Source: Ga0077555 sp963761475 (GTDB taxonomy: Bacteria > Pseudomonadota > Alphaproteobacteria > Rhizobiales > Hyphomicrobiaceae). Taken from it: a stretch of 64,000 bases of DNA. The notes beneath the pieces are model-generated. The model worked only from the letters and a program-made list of their open reading frames with translations, searched no databases and was not told where the DNA came from. The position numbers were made by a program, and so were the translations under genes. How positions within the stretch are numbered: the first letter of the stretch is position 1; every line of letters starts with the position of its first letter. Where the stretch lies: contig CAVXGT010000020.1 of assembly GCA_963761475.1 (NCBI GenBank), forward strand, positions 62,001 to 126,000, given 5' to 3'. Below, one piece after another: positions 36,355-47,912 of the stretch.

Positions 36355-37175
36355 CCACCGGCGGAAAGCGCGGCAACGACGGTAAGCCAGCCGGGAAAGC
36401 AGGCGCCAGATCCTCCAAGACCTCCGCCGCCCAGCGCGCCTTTGGCGGCACGCGCCACATGGGCCAGCGCCTCAAAACTGCCCGCAGCCGCACTGCATCC
36501 TCCCAGCGATGGCTCGAGCGTCAGCTCAACGATCCCTACGTCGCCGCCGCCAAGAACGACGGCTGGCGCTCGCGCGCAGCCTTCAAGCTGATCGAGATCG
36601 ACGACAAGCACGGCTTCCTCAAGCCAGGCGGCGGCGTCGTCGATCTGGGAGCGGCCCCCGGCGGCTGGTCGCAGGTCGCAGCCCAGCGCGTCGGCTCCGT
36701 CGAGGCGTCCGCTGCTGAAGCCGAGACCCCGGATGCCGAAGCCGGCAGCAACCCTCGGCCGGCGTCAAAAGGCGGCCAGGTCGTCGCCATCGACTATCTC
36801 GCGTTCGATCCGATCCCCGGTGTCACCATTCTGCAGCTCGACTTCATGGACGAGACCGCACCGGCTCGCCTGCGCAGCCTGCTGCGCAACGGTCGCGCCG
36901 ACGTCGTCCTCTCCGACATGGCAGCCCCCACCACTGGGCATAAATCGACCGACCACCTGCGCATCATGGGGCTCGCAGAGGCCGCACTGGCCTTTGCCCT
37001 TGAAGTCCTCAATCCTGGCGGCGCATTCCTGTGCAAGGTCTTCCAGGGCGGCTCCGAGCGCGAGTTGCTGGCCGAGCTGAAACAGCGCTTCCGCACCGTC
37101 CGCCACATCAAGCCCCCCGCCAGCCGCGCCGACAGCGCCGAGCTCTACGTCCTCGCCACCGGCTTTCGCGGCTAG
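36351..37175 (+). CDS. rlmE: 23S rRNA (uridine-2'-O-)-methyltransferase
   Basis: RlmE/FtsJ methylates U2552 of 23S rRNA. The K-D-K-E tetrad is visible: RSRAAFKL, VVLSDMAAP, FLCKVFQGG and AELYVLATGF; the SAM loop is VVDLGAAPGGWSQVA. The protein is 274 residues, longer than the E. coli enzyme because of a basic N-terminal tail and an Ala/Glu-rich insertion after the SAM loop. Confidence 0.93.
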   Translation: MTTGGKRGNDGKPAGKAGARSSKTSAAQRAFGGTRHMGQRLKTARSRTASSQRWLERQLNDPYVAAAKNDGWRSRAAFKLIEIDDKHGFLKPGGGVVDLGAAPGGWSQVAAQRVGSVEASAAEAETPDAEAGSNPRPASKGGQVVAIDYLAFDPIPGVTILQLDFMDETAPARLRSLLRNGRADVVLSDMAAPTTGHKSTDHLRIMGLAEAALAFALEVLNPGGAFLCKVFQGGSERELLAELKQRFRTVRHIKPPASRADSAELYVLATGFRG

Positions 37176-37181
37176 GCGCCC

Positions 37182-38051
37182 ATGTGGCGCATCTGGGCCG
37201 CCGCCCTCTTCTGGGGACTGAACTGGCCGGTCATCAAGGTGCTGCTCACCGGCGCCGGCCCCTGGACTTTGCGCGCGGCCGGGCTCACCGGCGGCACCAT
37301 CCTCCTCGCCATCGCAACCCTGGCCTCCGGCCAATCCCTGAAATTGGCCCGCAAGGACTGGCCGGCCATCTTCGCTGCCGGCCTGCTCACGGTTGCCGCC
37401 TTCAACATCCTCTCAGTTTTCGCCCAGCTGACAATGACGGCGTCCCGGGCAGCCATTTTCACCTACACCATGCCGCTCTGGTCGGTACTCTTTGCCCGCA
37501 TCGTCCTGGGCGAGCCGATTGATCGCCTCCGGGCCGCAGCGCTGGCACTCGGCGCCACTGGCATCGCCCTGCTGGCCGAGCCGTTCCGCGCCAACCTGCA
37601 GCAGGGCGACATCCCCCTTGCGCTCGGTTTTGTCCTTGGTGCCGCCATCTCCTGGGCTGCCGGTACGGTACTCCTCAAGTGGGCCCGACCCCAAGGTACC
37701 CCCCTCGCCCTAACCACATGGCAGTTCGCTGTCGGCGCGGTTGCCGCCAGCCTCGGCTTATGGCTGTTCGAGACGCCCCATCTGGAGTTGCACCGCCCGC
37801 TCATAGCCTTGGCCCTCGTCTACAACATCGTTTTCCCCCAGGCCGCCGCCTACGCCCTCTGGTTCGCGCTGATGGCCCGCGTTCCCGCCTCGACGGCAGC
37901 CCTCGGCACCCTCCTTGTCCCAGTGACCGCTGTCATTTCCTCAAGCCTCTGGCTGGGGGAGCGCCTGACCACCCTTGATTGGGCGGGGTTCGGGCTGATT
38001 TTGACAGCCATCGGCCTCGACCAGGGGCTGCGCGGCTCCCGCCACCGCTGA
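37182..38051 (+). CDS. EamA/DMT-family transporter
   Basis: 289 residues with about ten transmembrane helices in two EamA repeats; first repeat ends with WSVLFARIVLGEPIDRLR, second with VISSSLWLGERLTTLDW. Family members export metabolites or amino acids; substrate not predictable. It follows rlmE by 6 nt in the same direction. Confidence 0.88.
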   Translation: MWRIWAAALFWGLNWPVIKVLLTGAGPWTLRAAGLTGGTILLAIATLASGQSLKLARKDWPAIFAAGLLTVAAFNILSVFAQLTMTASRAAIFTYTMPLWSVLFARIVLGEPIDRLRAAALALGATGIALLAEPFRANLQQGDIPLALGFVLGAAISWAAGTVLLKWARPQGTPLALTTWQFAVGAVAASLGLWLFETPHLELHRPLIALALVYNIVFPQAAAYALWFALMARVPASTAALGTLLVPVTAVISSSLWLGERLTTLDWAGFGLILTAIGLDQGLRGSRHR

Positions 38052-38251
38052 AACGGGCGGCGGCCGTGCACAACTTGCATGACCACCCCGCGCCCAGGCA
38101 TCTTCCCTGCGTCACGACCATCTGCTAGTTGAGGCGATGGCGAGTCGTCACAATCCGAGCCTCTGCAAATCGCACCCGGCCCTTGCGGGTCTGCGGGCGG
38201 CATGGGCTATCCGGACGTCAGCCATACGATGGCATTGAAGGAGACCATGGC

Positions 38252-39751
<1,500 letters not shown>

Positions 39752-39834
39752 ATTGATTAAGCATGGTTGCGCCACCCGGACACGAAAGCTCCGCCCGCGC
39801 TTGCGACTGCCCCGGAATTCGTTATAGAAGATCA

Positions 39835-39870
39835 AAAAGGGCTCTGGCCTCGTGCCGGGGCCCTTTTCTC
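39835..39870 (+). terminator. Rho-independent terminator after guaB
   Basis: A-rich start, GGGCTC...GGGGCCC stem and a following CTTTTCTCGTTTT. It lies 83 nt after the guaB stop and before purA. Confidence 0.6.
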
Positions 39871-39964
39871 GTTTTGAAGCCATCCGGAACGGCCGAGCCT
39901 CGGTGATGGAGCGAAACAGGGCGCGCACGCGCATCGACAGGCGCAGCCCGGCGAAAGGCATGTC

Positions 39965-41277
39965 ATGGCGAACGTCGCGGTGATCGGCGCCCAATGGGGC
40001 GACGAGGGCAAAGGCAAGATCGTCGATTGGCTATCGGAGCGTGCTGACATCGTCGTCCGCTTCCAGGGCGGCCACAACGCGGGCCACACCCTCGTTATCA
40101 ATGGCGTCACCTACAAGTTGTCGCTGCTCCCGTCCGGCCTCGTCCGGAAAGGCAAGATGTCGATCATCGGCAATGGCGTCGTCGTTGATCCCTGGCATCT
40201 CGTAAGCGAAATCGACGGCTTGCGTGCTCAGGGCGTGGACGTCTCCCCGGAGAACCTCAAGGTCGCCGACAACGCGGTCCTGATCCTCCCCCTGCACCGC
40301 GAACTCGACCAGCTCCGCGAACAGGCGGCAGGCGGCCAGAAGATCGGCACCACCGGGCGAGGCATTGGTCCCGCCTATGAGGACAAGGTCGGCCGCCGTG
40401 CTATCCGCGTCCAGGACCTTCGCAAGCTCGATAACCTCGGCCCCAAGATCGACCGCCTTCTCGTGCACCACAATGCCCTTCGCCGCGGCCTCGGCGAGCC
40501 GGAAATCTCGAAATCCGATCTGCTGGCCATGCTGAGCGAGATCGCCCCGAAGATCATTCCCTACATCGACACAGTCTGGGACACGCTCGACCAGGCGCGC
40601 CGCATGGGCAAGCGCATCCTGTTCGAAGGCGCCCAGGGAGCGCTCCTCGACATCGATCATCGGCACCTATCCCTTCGTCACCTCGTCGAACACCGTCGCA
40701 GCCCAGGCCGCGACCGGCTCCGGCATGGGACCTGGTGCGATCGGCTACGTCCTCGGCCTCGCCAAGGCCTACACCACCCGCGTCGGCTCCGGCCCATTCC
40801 CGACGGAGTTGCTCGACGCCGATGGACAACCCGATGAGATCGGCAGAGCTGCTGGGTGAGCGCGGCAAGGAATTCGGCGTTGTCACTGGGCGCAAGCGGC
40901 GTTGCGGTTGGCTCGATGCGGTCCTGCTCCGTCAGATGGTGAAGGTCTCGGGCATCAACGGCATCGCCCTGACCAAGCTCGACGTCCTCGATCCGCTGAA
41001 AGAGCTGAAGATCTGCGTCGCCTACGAGCTCGACGGCCAGCGCATCGAACGCCTGCCCGCCGGCATGAATCAGCAGGCGCGCGTCAAGCCGATCTACGAA
41101 ACACTGGAAGGCTGGAACGATTCGACAGCCGGCAAGCGCTCTTGGGTTGGACTACCAGCCCAGGCAATCAAATACGTCAAACGGATCGAGGAGCTGATCG
41201 AGTGCCCTGTGGCGCTTCTGTCGACCAGTCCCGAGCGAGACGACACCATCCTCGTCCACGACCCGTTCTCTGACTGA
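39965..41277 (+). CDS. purA: Adenylosuccinate synthetase with two apparent one-base insertions
   Basis: PurA joins IMP and aspartate with GTP. The N-terminal GAQWGDEGKGKIVD loop, GHNAGHT and GTTGRGIGPAYEDK are in frame from ATG 39965. Near 40,660 an extra T (GATCATCGGC) and near 40,845 an extra base (GGCAGAGCTG) shift the frame; between them the proper frame reads TSSNTVAAQAATGSGMGPGA, and after them GERGKEFGVVTGRKRRCGW to the end. The corrected length is about 437 residues, normal. Two independent hits in a purine gene suggest consensus error more than true inactivation. Confidence 0.9.
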
Positions 41278-41287
41278 AATCGCAACG

Positions 41288-41417
41288 AGAGCCTGATCGG
41301 CTGAGGTGGAAGCACCTTCGCTTCCACCGAGGGCGTGAATAAGTCTCTCAAACGATAGGCGAGCCCGATCGGTTGAGGCGGATGCATCCTCGCGCCCACA
41401 GAAAACGTGAATCAGCC
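41288..41417. repeat. Imperfect tandem pair of about 57-bp intergenic units
   Basis: Unit 1 (41,288-41,345) and unit 2 (41,361-41,417) share the pattern GAGCC-GATCGG-TGAGG-GGA-GCA-C-TCG---CCAC, then -CGTGAAT-AG. They lie between purA and the convergent kinase gene. No coding frame. Nature unknown: could be a dispersed intergenic element. Confidence 0.5.
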
Positions 41418-41548
41418 CCAGATCAATAGCCTAGAGCGCGCTCAGCCAAACGCCCCGATCCCATCTCAAATGAACCACTCCAGGCTCGGCGCAATCAGCG
41501 TCTTTGCCTGCGCGATCGCGAATGGTCACGCCATGTGAGAATGGCGAA

Positions 41549-43633
41549 TTATACGGCAACGTTGTCCGTGGTCAGCCGCACAGTCGCCGCCTGTTCTTGC
41601 GGCTGGGCGACTGGCAGAACCACGATGAAGGTCGCACCCTCTCCTGGCCGTCCATCGGCATCGATGGTTCCGTGATGGCGTTCGACGATCTTGCGACAGG
41701 TCGCAAGACCGACACCGGTGCCCTCGTACTCGAGGCGCCCGTGCAGGCGCTGGAAGATCTTGAAGATCTGCTCCTTGTATTGATTGTCGAAGCCGATGCC
41801 GTTGTCGGCGAGCTTCAGCACGATCGACGAGACCATCTGCGAGCCAACCGGGACAGCGTCTCCAGGCTCACATGTGATGGTGATGACGGGCTTGACGTCC
41901 GCCTTGCTGAACTTCAGCGCATTTGAAAGAAGGTTCTGGAGCAACTGACGCATCTGCGTCGCATCCGCTTCGATCGTCGGCAGATCGCCCAGCCCGGATC
42001 TCACCCTGGCGTCTCGTCGAGCCGCACCTGCAGGTCCGAAAGCACCACGTCGAGTTCAGCCGCAAGATCGACCTTGGCAAACGGCTTGACCTTGGTCGAC
42101 ACGCGCGAATAGCCGAGCAGGTCGTTGATCAGCCTGCGCATGCGGCCCGCGGCGTCCTGCATGCGCTCGATGAACATCCGCCCGTCATCCGGCAGCTCCT
42201 GACCGTATTTGCGCGCCAGGCGGTCACCGAAGGCCTCGATCTTGCGCAACGGCTCCTGCAGATCGTGGCTCGCCACATACGCAAAGTCCTGCAACTCGCT
42301 GTTCGAGCGCTCGAGCTTCTGCGTGTACTCCCGCATCTGCCTCTGACTCTGCTCGAGCTCGGTGATGTCCTGGTAGGTCGCAATCGAGCCGCCCTCTGGC
42401 AACGGCTCGTTCATGACGGCGATCACCCGACCATCGCGCAGATGCTGCTTGATCGTCGTGCGGCGGTTGAGACGGTTCGGATCAGGCCGTTCCGCCAGGG
42501 CCCTCTGCCCCTCCTCCTCGGTGTAGTTCCTGAGGCTGACCGAGTATTCCATGATCTCGCGCAGCTTGATCCCGGGTTTCACCACTTCCGGCGAAAAACC
42601 GTACATGTCGAGATAGCGCCGGTTGCAAACGATCAGCCGCTGATCCTTGTCGAACATGCACAGGCCCTGGATCATGTTGTTCAGGGCCGCGTCGAAATGC
42701 CGGTTTTTCGCGTGAAGCTGTTGCGAGATACGCAGCAGATCGAATTCCCGGTGCTTCATCTCGGTGATATCCGAGCGAATACCGACGGTACCCCCATCCG
42801 GCGTGCGCTTTTCGTTGACCAGGATCCAGCGGCCATCGCTCAACTGCATCTCGTAGGGTTCGGTCGGATTGCGCCGCTGGCGAACCCGCAACGCAATGTA
42901 GTCCTCCGGCGCCATGCCATTCAGGACGAACATGCCCCGCCGCAAGCCCTCCCTGAGCATGTCCTGGAATGAGATCCCCGGCACGATGATGTCGGCTATG
43001 CCCGACTTCAGATCGACATAACGCCGGTTATAGGCCAGCAGCCGGTCTTGAGGATCGTAGAGCGCGAAGCCATCGGCCATGACATCGAGTGCGTGCATCA
43101 TCCTGGTGCGCGCAGCCTCGGCAATCTGGGCGAACTGGGCATTGAGATCATTGCGTCTCGCGCGCTTCGAGCTCCCTGGCCGTCTCCACCACTGCGCCAC
43201 TTTCAAGACGCTGGCGACGCACCTCCACATGCTTTCCCGAAGGCGCTTGATAGCGGAAAGTCACGCCAACGCCCGGCTTCAGGCGGGCAATTGCCGTCTC
43301 CACGACGCGCTCGAAAGTAGCGGGGTCTCCACCCTGCCGCTCGAGCGTCTTGACGATCAGCGCCCTGAGACTGGCCCCGCGCTTCACATCCTCGGCAGCA
43401 TAGCCGCACAGCGATCGATAGACGTCATTGCAGGCCATCAGGCTCAGCGTGGCATCGAATAGCGCCAGTCCGACATTCGTTCCGGACATCAGGGCAGCAA
43501 TATCGACATCGCCCGCCGGGGAATCTACCGAACTCGTAATTTCCGGAGATATTCGACGCTCCGATTGCCGCAACGTTGAGCCGGCCAGACTCCATGACGC
43601 ACTTCCCCCATTAGGTACTCGGACGCCCCACAA
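41549..43633 (-). CDS. Multi-PAS sensor histidine kinase with two apparent frameshifts
   Basis: Three PAS-like modules (VGLALFDATLSLMACND; ADGFALYDPQDRLLAYNRRY; IQGLCMFDKDQRLIVCNRRY), a HisKA domain with the phosphoacceptor His in DFAYVASHDLQEPLRKIEAF, and an HATPase domain (LLQNLLSNALKFSKAD, LADNGIGFDNQ, GTGVGLATCRKIVERH). Frame breaks occur near 43,155 (extra C in GAGACGCAATGATC) and near 42,001. No transmembrane helix, so it is cytosolic. The exact start is uncertain. About 695 residues when joined. Resembles phytochrome-style soluble kinases that signal to single-domain regulators like the one at 49,488. Confidence 0.82.
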
Positions 43634-43803
43634 TTACCCCAATCGACTAAAATGTCGTTATCACCAAAGATCGATGGAGAATATTATGTTTTTGTTTACC
43701 AGATTATTCAGGTTGATTTAGGGAAATGCTGCAATGTTACCTCAAGAGAAACCGCGTATGGGTTCATCTCCAGCTCAGCGTACGGGAGCGAGTTTTGAGT
43801 ATC

Positions 43804-44785
43804 ATGAGTGTCTTGAAAGAAGAGCGCACGCTTGCCGTGCTAGTTCTCGCGAGCGGCATTTTCGTCGGCCTTGCAGCTCCCGGCATCGCAGACTCATTGC
43901 GCCCCTGGGCGCTCACCGCGCTGTTTTTCGTCAGCGTCTTCTCCTTCATCCCCTTCGCAAACCTGCCCACCTCAACTCTCTTCGCGCCCGATCGCGAGGT
44001 CGCTCACGTCATTTGCTGGCAGCAGATAATCCTGCCGTGCATCACCATCGCCGCGGGCGTTGTCGCTCGTCTCCCCGACAACGTCATCATTTTGATGATC
44101 GTGACCGTATGCTCCGGCTCACTGTTCTCCTCGCCGGCCCTTGCGGAGATCCTCGGACCTCGACCAGAAGCGTGCGCTCCAGGGCATGATGCTCTCGACC
44201 CTGTTCACGCCGCTCTCGCTGTTCGCGTTCCTCACCATCTTTCATGGCACGCAGGCCAACCTCGACATTGCCGCCTTCGGCATGCGGACCCTGATCTTTC
44301 TGGTAGTTCCCTTTGCAATTCTCGTTGCCTGGCGTGCCGTGAGCCTGAGGCTCGGCGCCCGCGACACCCGCCGGATCGCCTCAGCCTCCCGCTGGGCCAC
44401 AATCGCAGCACTCCTTGTTTTCGGCACCGGCTTGATGAGCTCGGTCTCCGACAAGCTGGCCAGTGACCCCGCCCGCGTCCTCTTCCTCGTCGCCCTGACC
44501 ACAGCCCTGTGCATCATCATGATGGTCCTCACCATCATCGTGATGCATCGCCTCGGGAGTTCGGCCGCCTTGACGGGATCAGTCCTGGCCGCCTTCCGCA
44601 ATATCGGCCTCGGCTTTGCCCTTGTGGGCGACGCCATCGGCGAAGACCTGGCCGTCTACGCCGGCGTCTCACTGCTTCCCATGTTCATCGCCCCGCTCGT
44701 GATGAGGCTGGTGATGCTCTCCACTGAAAAGCGCGCATCGAGCATCAGAAATCTCTTGCCCGACGAGCTACTCGACGCCCGCTGA
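43804..44785 (+). CDS. BASS-superfamily-like permease, one apparent frameshift
   Basis: About 327 residues and 9-10 hydrophobic helices when an extra A near 44,155 (CTCGGACCTCG) is ignored. Features such as CSGSLFSSPALAEILG in the first half and AAFRNIGLGFALVGD in the second fit the bile acid:sodium symporter/ACR3 fold with its discontinuous helices. The substrate is unknown. It lies 110 nt upstream of the DltD-like gene in the same direction and could belong to the same functional unit. Confidence 0.65.
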
Positions 44786-44895
44786 GAACACCACTCCAAG
44801 GCACCAACGTCTCCACCCGATCCCTCATCGCCCCTCGCGATCGCCATTCAAATACCGCCGGCAATCCGGTCGGAAAAGTAAAGCAGGACCTGACA

Positions 44896-46333
44896 GTGAA
44901 ACAGGCAGTCGACAACAGCCCCATCGCCGCCGCATCGCCGGCAATGGCCGACGGCATTTCCACTTCTGGCGCGACGGCAGCGCCGGCAAGCCCTAGCCCT
45001 GCATCACCCTGGCGTTACCTGGCAACAACCGTCGCGGTTGCCGCTGCCGGCCTTGGCCTCATCGCCAGCGCCAACCTCGCCTACGCCCCCGAAATGTATA
45101 ATTCGCGCTACATGGCATCCGTCGCCAACGCGCTGGCGGAAGGCGAGAACTACGCAGTCTTCGACCTCAACATCAACATCCGCGAATTGCGAAACGAGCA
45201 CATCAAGCGCCTGCCCCAAAGACCGGAACTTGTCATTCTGGGTGCCAGCCAGTGGCAGGAAGCTGGCCACGACCTGATCGCCAAGCGCGGCTACTACAAT
45301 GCCCACGTCCATCGCGACTACTACGAGGACATGCTCGGCATGGTCGAGATGTTCTCCCGCCACGATCGCCTGCCTAAACACATGGTGATCACCGTCCGCG
45401 ATCGCCTGTTCACACCACTGGCCAAGCGCACCGACTACCTGTGGCTGCCGATCCTTCCGTATTACAGAGCCATGGCCAAGCGCCTGTCGCTCGAGGCACA
45501 CGCCGTCTGGGAAACCAGCCCGAACTCAGCGCCCGCGCGAACTCTTGTCACTACCGATGATGCTCGACAACATCACGCGCTGGCACAATGCCTCCGACTG
45601 GCCGTATCCGACTGCGGCCGCCTCCCATGACACGCTGGATATCCTCCGGCCCGATGGCTCCATTCATTGGTCGAAGTCCCACCAGGCGGTGTTCACCCGC
45701 GCTCGTGCCAAACGGCTAGCGCTCGAGCACGCGGAAGCGGCAAAATCCAATCCGCCTGAGATCGACCCCGAAGGCGTCGAAGCCCTCGACCGGCTCCTCG
45801 CCTATCTCGCCATCCGTGGCGTCAAAGTCCATCTCGCCCACCCGCCCTTCAATCCGATATTTTTCGATGCCGTCAAGGGCACGGCCTACATGGATGGCCT
45901 CGAGCAGGTGAAGCAGGTCACGCAGGAGCTTGCCTTTCGCCACAAGCTCGATGTCGTCGGCAGTTTCGATCCTTCGGCTCTGGGCTGCACATCGGACATG
46001 TTCATCGACGCCGAGCACTCCCAGGCCTCTTGCCTGACGAGCCTCCTCGCCGACGTCTCGAACAGCATCGACCTTCCACTGCCTCACCTGGATGGTGTGT
46101 CCGACCCTCAACTCTCGAGCCGCGAGCGCCGCTCTCGACGCGTCATGATGGCCACTGGCTGGCTCGTCGACGAAACCGCTGCAAGTCCCTCCCGCCTGCG
46201 CATGTTGTCGACGTCCCTGATTCAATCCGACAACGCAACCGCAACCGATCGACATCTCGAGCAGCAGAAGCGGCCGGAACCATTTGGCAAGGCCGCCGCC
46301 CAGGTCGATCAAGGCAAACGAAAAGCGCGCTGA
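44896..46333 (+). CDS. SGNH/DltD-like membrane-anchored periplasmic protein, one apparent frameshift
   Basis: GTG start with AGGA upstream. An N-terminal anchor helix (about residues 39-60) leads to an extracytoplasmic domain with ILGASQWQEAG, where S118 occupies the SGNH nucleophile position, and a C-terminal DAEH (46,007-46,018) giving the Asp and His. This is the layout of DltD, AlgJ and related partners of MBOAT acyltransferases. The frame changes near 45,505-45,545; joined length about 479 residues. First gene of a co-directional group with MBOAT, amino acid:[carrier protein] ligase and carrier protein. Predicted to act with the MBOAT protein in handing an acyl or aminoacyl group to a surface polymer. 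Confidence 0.7.
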
Positions 46334-46378
46334 AGCATCAGCTCAATCGGAAACTCAACGCACGAAGCGAAGCCCACC

Positions 46379-47899
46379 ATGGTCTTTCATTCCTATCAGT
46401 TCATCTTCGGCTTTCTGCCCTTGGTCTACCTGGGGTACCTGGCTGCGCATCGCCTTGGCGGTTGGACCTGCGCGTTCCGTTTCCTGGCCGTCGCCTCGCT
46501 TGTCTTCTACGGACTCTTCAGCCCCAGACTGACACTTGTTCTGGCGGCCTCAGTGATTGCCAACTACTACATCGGCAACGTCATTCGGAACTATCGCCAA
46601 CAGCCCGAGCGGGCATGGCAGCTGCTCCTGGGGGCCATCGCGCTCAACATCCTCGCGCTCGGCTACTTCAAGTATTCCAACTTCCTGATCGACATCGCCA
46701 ACGCCCTCGCCGGTAGCGAGACCGCGCACATCCGTCTTCTCGTTCCCGTCGGTGTCTCCTTCTTCACCTTCGTCCAGATCGGTTACCTCGTTGAGGTCTA
46801 CAATGGTCAGGTCGAGCGGCCGGGCTTCGAACGCTACGCCATCTTTGCAGGCTTCTTTCCCTGCGTGACGGCGGGCCCCCTCGTCCTGCAGCGCGAAATG
46901 CTCGATCAGATGCAGAACCGGACCGACAGTCCCTTCAGCCCTGATCGCATCGCTATCGGCCTGACCATGTTCACCATTGGCCTCTTCAAGAAGGTCGTAC
47001 TGGCCGATTCAATCGCCCCATTTGCCGATCAGGTCTTCAATGGCGCAGCAGGTGGCGCGGGCTTGTCGGCCGCAACGGCCTGGCTCGGCGCCCTCGCCTA
47101 CGCGCTGCAGCTCTATTTCGACTTCTCCGGCTACTCCGACATGGCGCTCGGCCTGGGCATCATCTTCGGCCTCAAACTGCCGCTGAACTTCGACAGCCCC
47201 TTCAAGGCCACCAGCATCAGCGATTTCTGGCGTCGTTGGCACATTACAATGACGCGCTTCTTCACGACCTACGTTTTCTCTCCGCTCGCCATGAACGGGA
47301 TGCGCCGTGCCGTCGGCCAGCGCAAGGGACCGGTCGAGAAATTCCTCCTCACCGGAGGCATACCCGCCGTCATCACTTTCTTGGTCGCCGGCATCTGGCA
47401 CGGCGCCGGCTGGACTTTCGTCGTCTACGGCCTCCTCCACGGCTGCGCCATCGCGGTCAACATCGCCTGGCGAGAGGCGCGCCGTCCCGAGCTGCCCCCA
47501 GTCTTGGGTTGGCTGCTCACTATGAGCGTCGTCGTAACCGGCCTCGTCATCTTCCGCGCACCCAACCTCGAGACCGCCGGCGTCGTACTTGGTCACATGT
47601 GGATGCCGGGCTTCGGCGCAGGCGCCGCTGCCGCCGCCGAGATCGTAACGATCGACAAGCGTATGGCGCTGTCCATGGTCGTGCTGCTTGGATCGATTGT
47701 GCTCCTCATGCCGAACAGCCAGCAGATCATGCATCGCAACTGGATCAGCTCGGATGCCATGCCTGCAACGGTTCGCGCCGCAGCCGGCCTTCTGCGCTGG
47801 CGCCCGAGTTTCTCGGTCGCCGTCGCCCTTGGCACCACGCTCTCCCTCGCCATCGGCTCGATCGGCGCCGCCACATCATTCGTCTACTACCAGTTCTGA
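46379..47899 (+). CDS. MBOAT-family O-acyltransferase (DltB/AlgI-like)
   Basis: 506 residues and about 11-12 transmembrane helices. Key MBOAT features are SDFWRRWHITMTRF (about residues 281-294) and the invariant His in FLVAGIWHGAGWTF (H341), followed by YGLLHG. DltB moves D-alanine from the carrier DltC across the membrane; AlgI acetylates alginate. The adjacent carrier protein and aminoacyl ligase favour a DltB-like role here. The stop at 47,899 overlaps the ribosome site of the ligase gene. Confidence 0.9.
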   Translation: MVFHSYQFIFGFLPLVYLGYLAAHRLGGWTCAFRFLAVASLVFYGLFSPRLTLVLAASVIANYYIGNVIRNYRQQPERAWQLLLGAIALNILALGYFKYSNFLIDIANALAGSETAHIRLLVPVGVSFFTFVQIGYLVEVYNGQVERPGFERYAIFAGFFPCVTAGPLVLQREMLDQMQNRTDSPFSPDRIAIGLTMFTIGLFKKVVLADSIAPFADQVFNGAAGGAGLSAATAWLGALAYALQLYFDFSGYSDMALGLGIIFGLKLPLNFDSPFKATSISDFWRRWHITMTRFFTTYVFSPLAMNGMRRAVGQRKGPVEKFLLTGGIPAVITFLVAGIWHGAGWTFVVYGLLHGCAIAVNIAWREARRPELPPVLGWLLTMSVVVTGLVIFRAPNLETAGVVLGHMWMPGFGAGAAAAAEIVTIDKRMALSMVVLLGSIVLLMPNSQQIMHRNWISSDAMPATVRAAAGLLRWRPSFSVAVALGTTLSLAIGSIGAATSFVYYQF

Positions 47900-47912
47900 G
47901 GACCAGTCGAAC

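Noticed and set aside
44896..46333. Alginate acetylation locus (AlgI/AlgJ/AlgF)
   Set aside because: The aminoacyl ligase and carrier protein fit a Dlt-like route better, and no alginate synthesis or AlgF gene is present; acetylation cannot be fully excluded.
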